From assembly GCF_026230105.1 (NCBI RefSeq), contig NC_079485.1, positions 27,075,572 to 27,139,571 of the forward strand: a DNA stretch of 64,000 nt, given 5' to 3'. The position numbers and the translations under genes were made by a program. Source of the DNA: Diorhabda sublineata. Lineage: Eukaryota > Arthropoda > Insecta > Coleoptera > Chrysomelidae. The notes below the pieces were generated by a model. The model worked only from the letters and a program-made list of their open reading frames with translations. It did not search any database and had not been told where the DNA came from. Shown here piece after piece: positions 1-12,346 of the stretch (position 1 is its first letter; each line of letters starts with the position of its first letter).

Positions 1-902
1 ACTTTATTTTATTATATGCAAATAGTGTACAAAAACAAATATTTTATTCAAAAATATTTCAATCAGCTTAAAATTGAAGGAGCTACATTTTCCAAAGCAA
101 GCAAAGATAAATTGAAATGATGAAGAACATCAATTCTTTTTGTATAAAATACAAAGAAAATATTTTGAACAGTTATAAACTAAAGAATAAAATAACCTCT
201 ACTAGCTTTAAACGTTGTGGAATAAAACATTTTTTCGTAGAACCGTTTGTCCTTGTTTTCGAAATAGAATTCAGTTTCTAATTGTTCACTGGAACATTCT
301 TTGGAGATCAGTTATTGATAACCAGATCTGAATTAAAGGATGATGCATATACAAATTAAAATTGTTCATTTTGACCACATTTTCCATTAATTTGTTGAGC
401 TTGGAACATTTTTTGATTACTTTTACATTTGAGAACATTTTTTCTTAATTTTCATCGGTCGATTCCAATTGCACAATCTAATGTTTAGTTTAATTAGTTT
501 TGTCTTTCTTAGGGTAAGCAATTATAGAAAATCCATCGAATAGGAAGATTACGCTTTTTCCAATTTTTGTTTGGTTTTGTGATGGTTAATTATATCAGTA
601 GAATAACGAATTGACACGTGACACCTGGAAGAGTACAATTCAAACTCAAATTTTATTGAAAGTGTATAAGTGTATAAAGCTAGGTATTAGGAGGTGGAGA
701 CGCTGAGCGTTGGACCGTGATGACTGGAGTAATGTGGTGGCTATTTGAGGGCCGTAGTGCCAGTGGTACTTACACTGTTAGAGATACAATTCGACCGAGA
801 AAGTTGTAAAACATCTAGATGATTCTATATTATTTTAGCCACTCTTAATGACTACAATAGAATCGAAAAGCATTTTCATTGCTTATATGATTTTTACGAC
901 AA
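1..902. other. AT-rich non-coding sequence
   Basis: I see no protein signature, RNA gene or terminal repeat in this stretch. It is AT-rich filler typical of the window. Confidence 0.5.
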
Positions 903-909
903 TTGAAAA

Positions 910-1065
910 AAATATATAATTGTTTTAGAAGAATCGGAAATCGTTTCAAGAATCGATTTTTGAAAATTTCATTGCCGTTATTAAGAAAGTCAATCGAAAA
1001 TCACCAATTGTTGACGTTAGTCTTGAAAGATGTTTTATCACTCTCCTTTTGCTGGTCCTCTTCTC
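910..1065. repeat. Diverged dispersed repeat, copy 1
   Basis: This stretch resembles 27935-28090 in the same orientation. Shared landmarks are a CGATTTTTG/CGCTTTTTG start, TTAAGAAAG(T/C)(C/G)AATCGAAAATC, then GACGTTAG and CTCC/TTCC followed by TTTTGCTG. Similarity is interrupted by many substitutions. Neither copy has recognisable protein content or termini, so the family is unknown. It is most likely an old interspersed element. Confidence 0.4.
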
Positions 1066-1871
1066 TCATAATTATGTACCTAATCTATAGAAACTTAGTT
1101 TGAATGAAAACAAATTCTTTTCTACTGAGATTCTGCATACTTATAAGTCTATATGTGTTATACTAGTGTTCAATGCAGGATTGAATATGTCAAGAAATTA
1201 ACTGTGTTATTGAGTGACCTCTGTATCGTCATATACTCATATCTCAAATCAAATGCTCATGATTTGAAACAGAACTATCAGATTCAAGCAGCTATATCGA
1301 ATTCAATAAGAATAATTTTATGTTAATCAATTTATTATCATTTATATTCATTTAATAAATATTTTTCCACGACCCACTACTTGTTTTTATATATTTCCAA
1401 GTCGTGGAACGGCGACAGTAATATTGTGGAAAAAAATATTTTATTGTTGACATTGAATAGTACTACAATTATTTCAATAAATGTTTCCATTTCAACTTTA
1501 TACAGACGTAAATATCGATTTTACTGATTCTAATAAAAACGTTATGCAATCTCAAATATGAATTTATGAAATATTCCTCATTCAGCGCCAAAGGTGATGA
1601 GAGGAAATTTCCAGTAAAAGGGTTTTTTTCCAAATGTCCATGACATATTGGACATAAATCATAAATGAATCAGTCATTTGAGGCCCATATCCAAAAAAAG
1701 GATATAAAAAACCGGTTTATAATTTATTTAATTTATTTTTTGAGTTTTTTTATGTTTCTACAGTGGTTTGGTGAGCTAATTCTACGAAAAGAAAATTTTT
1801 GTTAAGATATTTAAAAAAATTATAAGCATTGTTACATGTATTTTTTATTAAATAACTGAGTGAACGATATA
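1066..1871. other. Non-coding, with a small imperfect inverted repeat
   Basis: The only structure I see is at about 1354-1446. AATAAATATTTTTCCACGA is mirrored by a TCGTGGA and, further out, by GTGGAAAAAAATATTTTATT. This gives two nested stems around a 30-base spacer. No coding signal is visible. Confidence 0.4.
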
Positions 1872-2534
1872 CGAGGTCTGGATATTAAATAACAAGACTG
1901 CGCGCCTAGAGGGCGCCCTAGACGGATGGGATGAAAAACAAGTAGTGCGTTCGGATATCTTGTCTATGCACGTCTCAAAACACGTTTCCGTCACTATTAT
2001 AGTATTTGTGCAGTAGCGGTTTGAAATTGAAATTTCTCGTTGAAAGCCGAGAAAGCACCAGCGCCCAGGGACTGTTACAACTCCGGAAATAGTGACCATA
2101 ATCAACTAAATTGTGCGTGCAGATCGTCGAAAGAGCATCCTGAAGATTCTCGAGGCTGTACACGCCGATAAACAAACGGTTAGGAAAATTTTACACGAGG
2201 AATTACACATGACAAAATTCTGTGCGAAGTTGGTGCCAAAAAATCCGACTCCTGACCAAAAGCTCTTGCATCAACGGGTCTGCTATGATTTCCTTGAAAG
2301 GTTAGGAAAATATCTGCTTTGAAAGGGATCCGATTTGAGTTGATGGAAGCGGTAAAGCAAAAAATGGCAGAGCTCCTAAAGGCGCTAACCAAAGACTTCC
2401 AGCATTGCTTCGATCAATGGAAAAATGTATGGAAAGGTGTGTGGCGAGGCGAAGGGGAGCATTCGAATGTAGAATGATTTTTATAATAAAAATCTTTTTC
2501 GTAACCAGTTTCGTTATTTAGTAGCCAGATCTCG
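1872..2534 (+). mobile_element. Internally deleted mariner element with TIRs and TA duplication
   Basis: The element is bounded by TA at 1870-1871 and 2535-2536. The terminal inverted repeats start CGAGGTCTGGATATTAAATA (left) and CGAGATCTGGCTACTAAATA (right, reverse complement), about 22 of 27 positions alike. Inside, 2113-2322 encodes the end of a mariner helix-turn-helix region, with the family phrase around AKLVPKNPTPDQK. A frame-shifted C-terminal tail follows at about 2323-2477, with FQHCFDQWKNVWK and a stop. The catalytic DDD core between them is missing, so at 663 bp the element cannot encode active transposase. Confidence 0.85.
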
Positions 2535-4287
2535 TATTATCTGGTATTAAATAAAGGGTTGATCATTTCAAATAATAAATAATTTTTTTAACCATTGCGT
2601 CTCACCATATCGATAGTTGGCCAATTATAAATTTTTGAATAAATTCAATAACAATGTCTATATGCATATAACATATCCTTTGTACGATTTTTATCACTAA
2701 TTTCTAATGAAATTCTTTCGATTTTGTAACATTAACAACTTTAATCTGAGTGCAGGCTGTAAATTACAATAAATAGAACACGTGGTAACAAAATTAACGA
2801 AATTTCCTTGATACATTCACACCAAGCACCGTTTCGCTTACTCTTACGTATACGTAACCTAACCTAACCCAACTCAAAAATTTATCTCCCTAAAGCTCTA
2901 ATCAAAAACTCCTAAAATTCCCACAATTACTGGGGATTCCTCCTAGAAAATTTTAATATTTAATAAATTAAATAATTAAATAAATTTAAATAAATAATAT
3001 TAAAATTAATAAAATATCATTAAGCTGATACAAATTTTCAAACAATCAGTAATTTCATTCAGCAAAATCATTTTTTAAAATTCTTTATTCATAAATTATT
3101 GAGAACTTCAAGTAACAAATCATTTTCTTCACATTCTGATTTTTTTAATATCATGTATAATGACATTGAATAACTATGAACATTTTTGCGGGTGGTTAAA
3201 ATGTTGATAATCCACCATTCCGTTGCAATGTGGATCGAACCATAATATATTTTGGAAAATTTCAATCGATATTCTGTTACGCAACTTATTCTTTACACTA
3301 TTATATATCTTTATTTGAAGTCCCTAAAGATACCTCTAAAAAACATCCCATTTCACATTTCTCCTCCTAAATTTGGGGGTAAACCCCTAAGTTAGAAGCC
3401 CTGGTGAATGCTGTCTTCTTTCCATTTATCAAGTAGAGGACGCAACTTCTCAAAGTTCACGCATTCTATTGTTTCATAATTTTTAATGTTTAATAAACGA
3501 AACACCTAATTTGACTTTATTAAGTCATTCATTTTGCGAATAAGCACTGATTTTAGGAAGCCTTCGTGAAACAGGTCAAAAGTTCGTTCCAACACTAAAG
3601 CTCTATACTTTAACTTGTCCTACATGTTTATTAGAGTTATGAAACTCCCATAAAAGTTGAAATGTTGTTTAGCCTTCACAAGAATGTAATATGGCCAACT
3701 CAATTTTGGCCTCAACTGGACTGAGAAACACTACATGTTTCAAATATCATAATTCAACTCGATTTATGTAACTGAGCTCAAAACTACTTTCCCTTATCAA
3801 AAACATGTTGACCTTATTTCTCTTGATTATTACATTTTCAAGCATTCCATCTAGAATGAGAAATGACGCGACTTATTTTATTTAATTTGATAAATATCTG
3901 TCAAGATATTTCTGTATTCAGTATGTTAACATCGTTGTTTAAAGATATTGACATACTCTACATGTTAGCTCCACTCTTGGCCGGGGTGGGAAATAAACAC
4001 AAGGGTAAATTTTAGACATACTTCAAGCTCAAAAGGAATGTTCATAATGTCCTTGCAATACATGAGTTTACAAAGGAATTTCGTGCTTCTAAAATCTCCA
4101 ATAATCTCAAACTTTCTTATTTAACCAAATCAAATTTATTAATCATATTTGATTAACATCAATTTGTAATGTTATTCAATATTGACGTTAATATTACAAG
4201 GAACATCCAGAAACTCGGTTTTCTATTAAGGCCGCTTGGTAGATAATGTAAAGGTGCATTCTATAGAGGTTTTTATCCAAACACTTC
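2535..4287. other. Non-coding stretch without recognised features
   Basis: I see no coding or RNA signature. Two CCTAA units lie at 2858-2867 beside a palindromic ACGTATACGT at 2846-2855. This is too short to call a telomeric array. Confidence 0.4.
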
Positions 4288-4290
4288 TAA

Positions 4291-4652
4291 AGGCCGTTTG
4301 ACATGGTGCAAGACAACGTGCAAGAAATTGCAAATATTTCAAAATATTGCATAGATGAATAATGCACGTCGCTTGAAATTATGTTTTCTTGCATCATGGC
4401 TGCAACTAACAAAAATTTCGTTAGTAAAAGTAAACAAATTCATAATCTCACATTTTATTTAATATTTTTGACTTACTAAAGTAAATAGAAAAAAGTGGCC
4501 TGTGAATCACTAGCAGTAATTATATCTATTGCTGCATTACGAGATCTTTTATGACACAATTAGCTGAACTTCATCTGCGCATGATTTTTATCACGAAATA
4601 TTGCATCTTGCATTGCATTGCACGTTGTATTGCATCATGTCAAAAGTGGCGT
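4291..4652. mobile_element. 362-bp MITE with about 40-bp TIRs and TAA duplication
   Basis: Both ends are flanked by TAA (4288-4290 and 4653-4655). The left end reads AGGCCGTTTGACATGGTGCA. The right end, reverse-complemented, reads ACGCCACTTTTGACATGATG and continues with CAATACAACGTGCAA, matching CAAGACAACGTGCAA on the left. There is no open frame inside. Three-base TWA duplications are typical of the PIF/Harbinger superfamily, so a non-autonomous Harbinger is the best guess. The superfamily is inferred, while the inverted repeat and duplication are directly visible. Confidence 0.7.
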
Positions 4653-4958
4653 TAAGCAATGTTTAATGATTTAGTGATTTTCCTAGTGGAATGTAGATTG
4701 GTCAACAAAGACCTACTCCATCTGTATACAAGAGTTGCCTGAAGCACCACTGTATTTGTGAACATTGAAATTTGTTATTGCGAAGCCAATGGCAATTTAC
4801 AAATGGACTGTGTAAGTTGTTGAATGTGAATGTTTAAAAGAAGCAATGGAAATCACCCGAGAAGGCAACAAATAAAAACGCTTTGTGCAACTTTTGGTAA
4901 TGAAGCACCATCAGAGAAAACTAAAGAAGATCGGCATTAGGATAGCACAACTGAATAT

Positions 4959-5215
4959 TTGAAGAAGAAACACATCGAATTAATATCTCATTATCGCATG
5001 ACTTGTTTTTGTTCCCAAAGAAGATGCGCGGAAAGAGATTTTTATCACATCAAGAAGTTGTCAAAGACGTTTCCACGCAGACGTTTCCACGATATCATCT
5101 TCAGACTGGAAAACATGTGGGGGGCGAATATTTCAAAGATGCTGAAACACTTTGTTACGAACTTATTCGTTTCTGTTTCACTTTTTGTGAAAACTTGGTA
5201 ACCCTCTTACCATAG
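4959..5215 (+). pseudogene. Possible mariner transposase C-terminus
   Basis: Two overlapping frames together resemble the end of a mariner transposase. FLFPKKMRGKRFLSHQEVVK matches the usual FLFP-K-...-G-RF-S-EEV stretch after the third catalytic aspartate. A following frame has a GEYF-K-DAETLCYE segment in place of the usual C-terminal tail. The SPDLAPxD motif itself is not readable. Frameshifts are needed, and no termini were found. Confidence 0.35.
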
Positions 5216-6300
5216 AGATGCATTTTGAACTTGCGTAAGATCTTTATTAACCTAAAATTTGCAGTGAGTGATTGCCACTTAGAATGCTTTGGTCCTTTGG
5301 TTTATCAATGCTTTCTACCTTTATCAATTCAAGAATCTTTTGATGCCCTGCCAGATTCTTAGACATCAACTTTTTTTTGATTCAGTCGATGAATACATTT
5401 TTCACTTTAAGGTAAAGGGAAGGGATCCCATCTTCGAACGACATCTTGATGTATTGACGTGAGGTGTTATCTTTAAACTACAGTAGTCTTGCATTTTTGA
5501 TAAGCGAACTATTTTATTTGAAGGAGCCGTGCTTCTGAAGCTTTATTCTTCGGCTTTCCTTGGTATGAACACTCCTTTCGCTTTTTTCCATATTTTGGAT
5601 TTATAGCCTAGAATTGAGTTGGTTTAAAACACTTTTGATTACTTCAAAGCTTTTCTATGGCATGATCGAAAAAACGCCGTCTATGCGTAAGTGATTTGTA
5701 AGGTTAAAGCTCTCAATCGCTCATTTGTTTATTTATAAGATTTTTTGTGTCAGAGTTTTCCTTCCCCTGTTAAAAACGTTTATCCCTTCTTCCTCGTTCT
5801 ATTCATGATTTCTAGTTCAGATTGGGCGCGTAGAGTTGAGATATTATGTTGGAAAATGAATATTTTTTTAGGGTGAAGTAAAAAAATCACGTTTCCGACA
5901 AACAATGAAAAACCTAATAGTATCAAGCTGCCCCACTTATATTTACCTTTGAATTATGGAATATGAAGTAGTGAAATTATATGAAATGAATAGATTTTTT
6001 GTTAGTTGTATAAAAATCATTTCATCCATTTTCTAATTGGAACATAAAACGAGTCGACCATTAAATTTTTTTTATGACTTCCATTATTTAATAGGCCATA
6101 GGAGCGACATTATTTGATATTAATGTGACACTCATGTTCTTGATTTTTATTTAAACGAACCGTTGTCATGTAAATATATTCTCAAATTATAATTATTACC
6201 TGTATACACGCAACTTTCTTTTAATAGTGAGTTATTAGATTGATTCATATTATATCTATTATTTTCAGAATTTTATTGTGGCATACTATGATTTATTAAA

Positions 6301-6301
<1 letters not shown>
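5216..6301. other. Non-coding stretch without recognised features
   Basis: No protein family, RNA gene or repeat terminus could be recognised. Confidence 0.4.

Positions 6302-6357
<56 letters not shown>
6302..6357. repeat. (TA)n microsatellite
   Basis: This is an uninterrupted TA dinucleotide run of about 28 units. An 89-codon frame that reads through it as alternating Tyr-Ile is an artefact of the repeat. Confidence 0.95.
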
Positions 6358-6359
<2 letters not shown>

Positions 6360-8984
6360 TCTCTGAAATAAATTCGAAATTTAATATTTCGAAAATATAT
6401 TCTGCCGTTCTTCAAAGGAGAAAACAACTACTTTCCTGGCTAATGTCTCGACGAATATTGAATTACATCTCCTCTGAAGAGCGTGATGTCAATCAACCTT
6501 TTTGTCCCCAATGGGGAAAGGGTAGTTGCAAGGTAGGTCTCTTCTGATTAAAAATATCAAAAGGTCTAAGAAATAATAAATTAAATTGGAAATATATACA
6601 AATATAGTGTAACGGAATCACACACTTGTATAGACCACGAAACCGACCCTGTCTAATAGTATTCACGTTTGGCGATTGCGAGGGCATTCCTAGAAATCGA
6701 ATGTTCCAGAAAGAACAATGATATGAATACGGGCAGCTTAGAGTAAGTTCAGTATTAGTATTTCAACTAATACAGGAATTTAAATCTCTATCAGAGAATA
6801 TAAGTAGTAAGTAAAACAAGTAACAAGTATATTGATGCTCTACGAGTTTGTGGTTGAGACAGCTCAGCTGATATCACACACATTTGTATATGAGTCTGTT
6901 GTAAAAAAGAAAAATAACCTTGTGTTTACCTAAAGTTATTCCCCCAAAGTTGGTAAAAGTGATTCAAAGTAGAATTCCAATAGTTTAGTGTTGACTACAT
7001 TGTGGTACATTCCATTTTGACCAAGTGTGTCTTCTATATATGTACAGGAGAAGGTGTAAAGGTAAATATAATATGCTTTTTGAGCATATTCATTATAAAA
7101 TTCTGAGTTTTCTATACTTGACATTTGCGAGCGAGTAGTAGTTGATATTTGAGTTGCTCAGTTTTGGTTGTAAGTCCACGATATGATTGTCAAAAATGCT
7201 ATTAATTAAAAAATTCTCTGGTTTTCTTCTTTTAATTTGAATTCAGTTTCTAGTAAAAAATAATCTTGATTTCGCGCTTGAACAACCAACAGTAAATGTA
7301 CTGATCCTTTCGAGGTGATTTGACAAGCGTTAATAACGAAGCAGACTGATCATGATTTTTCTTTAGAATGCTCAATCAAGATGTATAAAATTGTAGACTT
7401 TTAACGAAACTTTAGTATTATTTCTTTCAACACTAATTATGTTTGTAATATGAGCAGAATTATTCTGTTTAATAATGCATTGATAAATTGCAAATTCAAT
7501 TTCTTTGGCAAGCGTTTTGAAATGTTATTGGCTTGTCTCTTTTCAATTTCGTATGAATTTTCGTCTGGAAAAATTCTCATTTGTATACACTAGACGTATA
7601 AATCCCCAAACTTGTTTTTATACTGATCGTTTTCAATTTTAATATTCGAACTTATAAAAACTTAATTACATCAACTATTATTACAAAAATTTACAGTCAC
7701 TGATGAAAACTGTTGTATAAGTACCAGCATCTTGGGGGTAAAACAAATAAAATTGGTTCTTTTTACACAAAAAATGAATCGTTGATTTAGCTGCTAGGAT
7801 AAATTGTATATACCGGTATTTAAGTAATTGTATAAGTATGTGATGAGATAAATTAAATTATCTACGTTAAGGACGTTGATTATTAATGTGCTCTAGAAAT
7901 TAACATTTGAGTTATAGTAACAAAAATTATTTGTTGAAAAAAAAAACAGTGTGTTGTAGATCACGTACACATTTAGATATATTTATTGTTTCAAAAACTC
8001 TCGATAAGTATCAAGGTTATTTAATGAATGTATGGGTAACTCGAAATCTCGAAATTACCTATGAATAAATTAAAGAAAAATATGTAAATTAATTCATCAT
8101 TATTTGCCCTGAAATTTGTACTATTTATCTTACTAGAAGTGAAAAATATCTTAGTCCCCAGAATGAATGAGTTTTAGAGGAAGAGCCAGTGACCAATGAA
8201 ACTTTCCACAATAAATCTTTTACCCCTACTGAAAATGAAAAGGCACTTCTGGCAGTCCTTGTGGCTGAGGTAGACTACCCTAAAAATTTAAGAAGGGTAG
8301 GAATTAAGACTTATTTCAGTTAAAGTATCAGCCCTAAAATTTTAGGAAATTACTTTGGACTTCATGAAACATTTTCCAGAACATTTACACTTCTCCTAAT
8401 TGTTAACAAAATGTCATGAATATTAATAAAAAAATTCAATTGTGTCACTTTATCAGTCTTCAAATTTTAACAAACGATATAAAATATATTATATACAATG
8501 AATAATTCACCATGCCAGAACGAAATTCCATCACCAATAATCTACCAGAGCGAAAAACGTCCTCGAGCGAATGCAAGTAAGATAGAAATATGGAAACATG
8601 TGGGTTAGAAAGATGGGGAGTAAAATAAAATATGTACAGAAGAAAAATAGTTATTTAGAGGAATATATACAATTTAAGATTAATTTTATTATACTAATTA
8701 AAAAATGATGTTTTTTCGAAAAAAAAAAAAAATATATATCCAAGTCGGTTAGGTTTATTCTAAAAACTTCTAGGACATGAGTTTCAAGATTTCATAATAA
8801 TTACCCATATACGTGATAATAAGATTCTAAGGGCACCGTCAGTTAAGACAGATTGGCTCTTTTAGACTTTTTGCTTATTTTGATCACTTATGTACAAAGT
8901 TTTTTTTAGTTTAGAGCAATATCACATAGCCGTCATCACTTCCTAAAAGATGTAAAAAGTCATCTAAGAGGTAGACTGGTCCGG
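6358..8984. other. Non-coding stretch without recognised features
   Basis: Several 60-90 codon frames occur but none has a family signature or codon bias. The short sequence ATCAAAAGGTCTAAGAAATA at about 6557 recurs at about 10727, suggesting one more unclassified repeat. Confidence 0.35.
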
Positions 8985-9120
8985 GAAGTCCATTTTCATG
9001 GCCACCGCGTTCCTCTGAATTGAATGGATTCATTTTTTGGAGATACCTTGAAAGCTATACACAAGGAACGAAATGATTGATAGAATAAACTTCCATTCCA
9101 AGTGTTAGGTGCGAAATTGG
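8985..9120 (+). pseudogene. Mariner-like transposase tail, right-half copy
   Basis: The segment is homologous to 51600-51730. Both read through the GGATTCATTTTTT(T)GG motif, which encodes MDSFFWGYLK in the 51 kb copy, the block after the third catalytic Asp in the Tc3-like mariner group. Both then carry GATAGAATAAACTTCCA. This copy is shorter and more decayed. It lies just upstream of the long repeat at 9250-9585, which fits the right end of the same transposon. Confidence 0.5.
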
Positions 9121-9249
9121 AAAATTTATTATAATTTTTTATTTTGTTTTTATTTGATAAGTTGGAGGCTTACCAACAAAATTTTTCTAAATTTCAATTT
9201 TTCCTTATGTAAGTAACACGATGTTCGACAGTACGCAGTTCAATTAGAA

Positions 9250-9585
9250 ATGTTTCAATATATCCTGTTAGTATTTTCCATAAATAATTACAATTTATGA
9301 TAATTTTCTTCAGAATGTCTCTTTATGTACAAAATCTAGATATTTCCTAAACCATAAATTTCATCGTGTTAAACATAGAGTACCTTTTTGTTGAAAAATC
9401 GATTGAAAAATTCATTTTTGCTATCTTTAGATTGTACAGATTGTCCTTGTAAAAGTTACGAATTGTTAACCATTGGCTTGAGACGCTTCTGGCCTTCAGA
9501 TAGTAGTGTGGAATTATTTATTCCGTCAAATACATTTTATGGACATACGTAATAATCCATTAAAAATTCATAATGTTTTAATGAA
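9250..9585 (-). repeat. Long terminal repeat arm, inverted copy of 51190-51550
   Basis: Read on the minus strand, this matches 51190-51550 over more than 300 bp. Shared landmarks are ACATTATGAATTTTTAATGG, ACACTACTATCTGAAG, CCAATGGTTAACAAT and AAAAGGTACT(C/T)TATGTTTAA. The orientation relative to the transposase tail is opposite in the two places. The simplest reading is that this is a long terminal inverted repeat, and that each locus keeps only one end. Confidence 0.7.
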
Positions 9586-10164
9586 TGAAACGAGGGTTTG
9601 TATGAGAAATTTGAAAATTAAAATCTCTACAAAAATGGTTTATTAGCACCTTTTAGCATTTCACTTAGTTTCTACGATATGGTGGAAATTTTATATTTTT
9701 TATATCTTTCAAACTATGCTAAATACAAGATGTACGATTCAAAGAATATTTGTATTTAATTTAGTTTTATTTATAAAATTTATCAAATTTTTTACATATA
9801 TCTGATGAAGTCTAGAAAAATTATTTTAATTAGTATCAAAAATGTAGCTGGCTCTTGATTGTAAGACAGAAAATAAGATGCGACTTCAATTATATATGAT
9901 AAATAAAAAAAAAAACAAATCGGAGATAACAATTTCAATGCCCTCAATATATGAAAATGTCTGGTTTTCGATAAAAAAAAGATAAAAAAAATAATATACA
10001 GATACTACTAACCAGCCAAAAGTGAGGGAAGACTTTATAGTTTTTCCAAATAACTACTTTTAACGTGAAACTAATCACTTAAGAAAACTAATTTTGAAAT
10101 TCATATAATAATCCAAATATTTCACTAAATTAAAATCTAAAACACCAAAAAAAAAGAAGTAATA
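9586..10164. other. AT-rich non-coding stretch
   Basis: Poly-A-rich sequence with no recognisable feature. It may include decayed upstream parts of the Penelope-like element that follows. Confidence 0.35.
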
Positions 10165-10450
10165 TTATATATCAAGTGCCTTGTACTAATTGTGACGCTG
10201 TCTACATAGGGCAGATCTCTCAATATTTAGAAAATAGACTAAAAGGTCATCAATACGATAAAAAAAAATAAAACTGCGTTAAGAACCACGAAATATCAAA
10301 AAAACATAAATTCAATTATAAAAACTCTTGGAACAGAATCTAATACATAAAAAAGATAATATTTAGAAATTTTTCACACTCATGAAAATGAAGAAGATAA
10401 TAAAAAAGACCTAAATAATTTAAGTAAAATTTGTATCTCCATTTTGTAAA
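10165..10450 (+). pseudogene. Penelope-like element GIY-YIG endonuclease fragment
   Basis: Frame 10170-10259 reads YQVPCTNCDAVYIGQ followed by a Y-LENRLKGHQ segment. This is the typical GIY-YIG start of Penelope-like retroelements: a CxxC pair, the YIG half-motif, and the Arg/His helix. After an A-run frameshift, a NHEISKKHKFNY segment matches the H-x-F-x-F stretch, but stops then accumulate. No reverse transcriptase domain is readable upstream. In these elements the endonuclease nicks DNA to prime reverse transcription. This copy is dead. Confidence 0.75.
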
Positions 10451-10599
10451 TTCTAATAAAACTACAAATAGTTTGATTAATCAAGTATTGCTACATATTT
10501 AAGATGTAACGATTAAGGAAAAATTAATTTCTTATTTTGATTTTATTCTTATATTGATATTCATGATACAGCTGATCTATTGATTAATATAAATGCGCA

Positions 10600-10660
10600 A
10601 ATTGTCAGTGTCAATGTTATATTTTGATAAAGACTTAAAGAAAAGTCGAAACGTCAAATT
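10600..10660 (+). ncRNA. Penelope-type hammerhead-like motif, degenerate
   Basis: TTGATAA at 10624-10630 is followed by a perfect 5-bp stem (GACTT 10632-10636, AAGTC 10643-10647) and GAAACGTC at 10648-10655. This copies the order CUGANGA, stem II, GAAA, UC of hammerhead ribozymes, with two changes in the first box. It lies about 200 bp after a Penelope GIY-YIG fragment, where such motifs are known to occur. The changed core suggests no activity. Confidence 0.5.
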
Positions 10661-11120
10661 AATAAAAAAAACTAATTTTAAAACAAAAGAGACCTAAAAT
10701 CAAGAATATTTAGAAACATAAACATATCAAAAGGTCTAAGAAATAAGAAATGATACTATTACTTCAATAACGTGAATTATAAACGGAATTAACTGCAAAT
10801 GTGGTTGTTATTACTTCATTGCGCATATATCCGCCTACCGTCACGTAGCATAATCCTAATACTGGAATACTAAGGATGAAAAATGACTTGAAAAACCATA
10901 CAACTAGTTGGAAACCCTAGAAAGACTATGTTTCTTTATATATAGAGAAAATATGATCAGCAAACGCTAGTTTCTCCTCAACGAAATTTTGTACTTGAAT
11001 TATGCTACATAAAAAAATATTTTGCATTAGTTGCCTCCTCCCCCCAATAACAATTCACGAGAAAAATACATTACAGTGGAATCCACCTTTTTCAACCTCC
11101 GATCGCATTATATGACGGTC
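10661..11120. other. Non-coding spacer
   Basis: No feature recognised apart from the repeated GGTCTAAGAAATA motif shared with about 6557. Confidence 0.35.
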
Positions 11121-11169
11121 AGGAATGTAATTGGTGATTGGTTAGGTGCGTAGTAGGCGATTGCGCATC

Positions 11170-12097
11170 TTCTCCACTCAAACGTTCTGTCACTGGCGAT
11201 TCAAACAGATCGTTTCCAGTTAAGTTGAAGTCACATAATCATGGTTGTCGCTAATGACTCTTCCACTAAGTGTCAATTTCGAGCTATTATCCATTTCTTG
11301 CAGACAGAACGGAACGACGTTCATGATGAAGGGGGTAAAGGACGCAAGTTTATCGCTACAGACGACATTGTTCAGCGAGTTGACCAAGAGTTAGGGAAAC
11401 TCGAAGGTTCGCCATATGTGAATTATCTACGCTGGGTTCTAACGATGTTAATTGCCAATCACAAAGGAGTTTCTAGACCGTTATAATACTGATGGAGAAG
11501 ATTTTTTGATGGACAATGGATGCACACAAATTCTTCAACGAGACCTACAAAATTCAAATGAAGATTCAACAGTCGCAAGACTTTTTAGGACCATAAAGAT
11601 GTCTGGTTTACGTAGTTTATGCAGCCTGTAACAACAATTAATGCTAATTTATATAGGGAAACTTTGCGACGCTTATGAAGAGCTATTCAATAGAAACGAA
11701 GAGACACACTGACTTCTGAAAATGCCCGTTCCCATAGAGCTTGTGTAACCTAACGACTCCTTCAGCAATTCTAATGGGACATTTTTGATCACCCACCATA
11801 CAGTCTCGACCTATCACCGAGAGATTTTCATATTTTCCCTGAACTGAAGTAGTGGCTTGGTGGGCGGCGATTACAAATTGACGTGAAGTTCAAAGAAACC
11901 TTCAACTGGCGGCTACATTTGATGGAGAGGGTATCGCAAAGCTTGATCACAGATATGACAAATGCCTTAATTACGAAATGTAGAGAAATAAACTATATTT
12001 TACCTTACTATTGGTAATAACATCTTTTTTGTTTATTCACCCCACTCCTTTCTTTAGAGCCCTTCGGAGGATAAAAAAAACAACCCTCGTATATCAA
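11170..12097 (+). pseudogene. Degenerate mariner (HTH_48/GVQW type)
   Basis: The start at 11241 opens with a mariner DNA-binding domain: FRAIIHFLQTERNDVHDEGGKG, in which the usual HTH linker is deleted. Then come DDIVQRVDQELGK and a decayed middle. At about 11791-11850 HPPYSLDLSPRDFHIFPELK contains the third catalytic Asp region. Several frameshifts and stops separate these blocks. A likely right terminal repeat, CCCTCGTATA, ends at about 12096, but I could not find its left partner. The usual length would be about 340 residues. Confidence 0.65.
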
Positions 12098-12346
12098 ATT
12101 AAATTTTCAGCGGAAGCTTTCATCGAAATGAAATCATGATACACCTGAGTGAGAAAGATCCCAAGAATTCACTAAAAGGACTGAAAGTGTGTTATTTGGA
12201 TCAATCTTCTCTTGTTAAATGACTAATTTTTGAATGCTACCAAGAAAATGTTATAGACCTACCCTACTTTCGTTTCGACTAAAACACAACGCCTTGTAAC
12301 CGTGCAGATGGTACCGATGTTTAAGAAATTTATCTCTCTATATATA

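Noticed and set aside
2858..2870. CCTAACCTAACCC looks like insect telomeric repeat (TTAGG)n
   Set aside because: Only two units plus a partial one. This is expected by chance in AT-rich insect DNA and no array is present.
6278..6547. 89-codon open frame
   Set aside because: It is created by the TA microsatellite (Tyr-Ile repeats). The rest has no domain.
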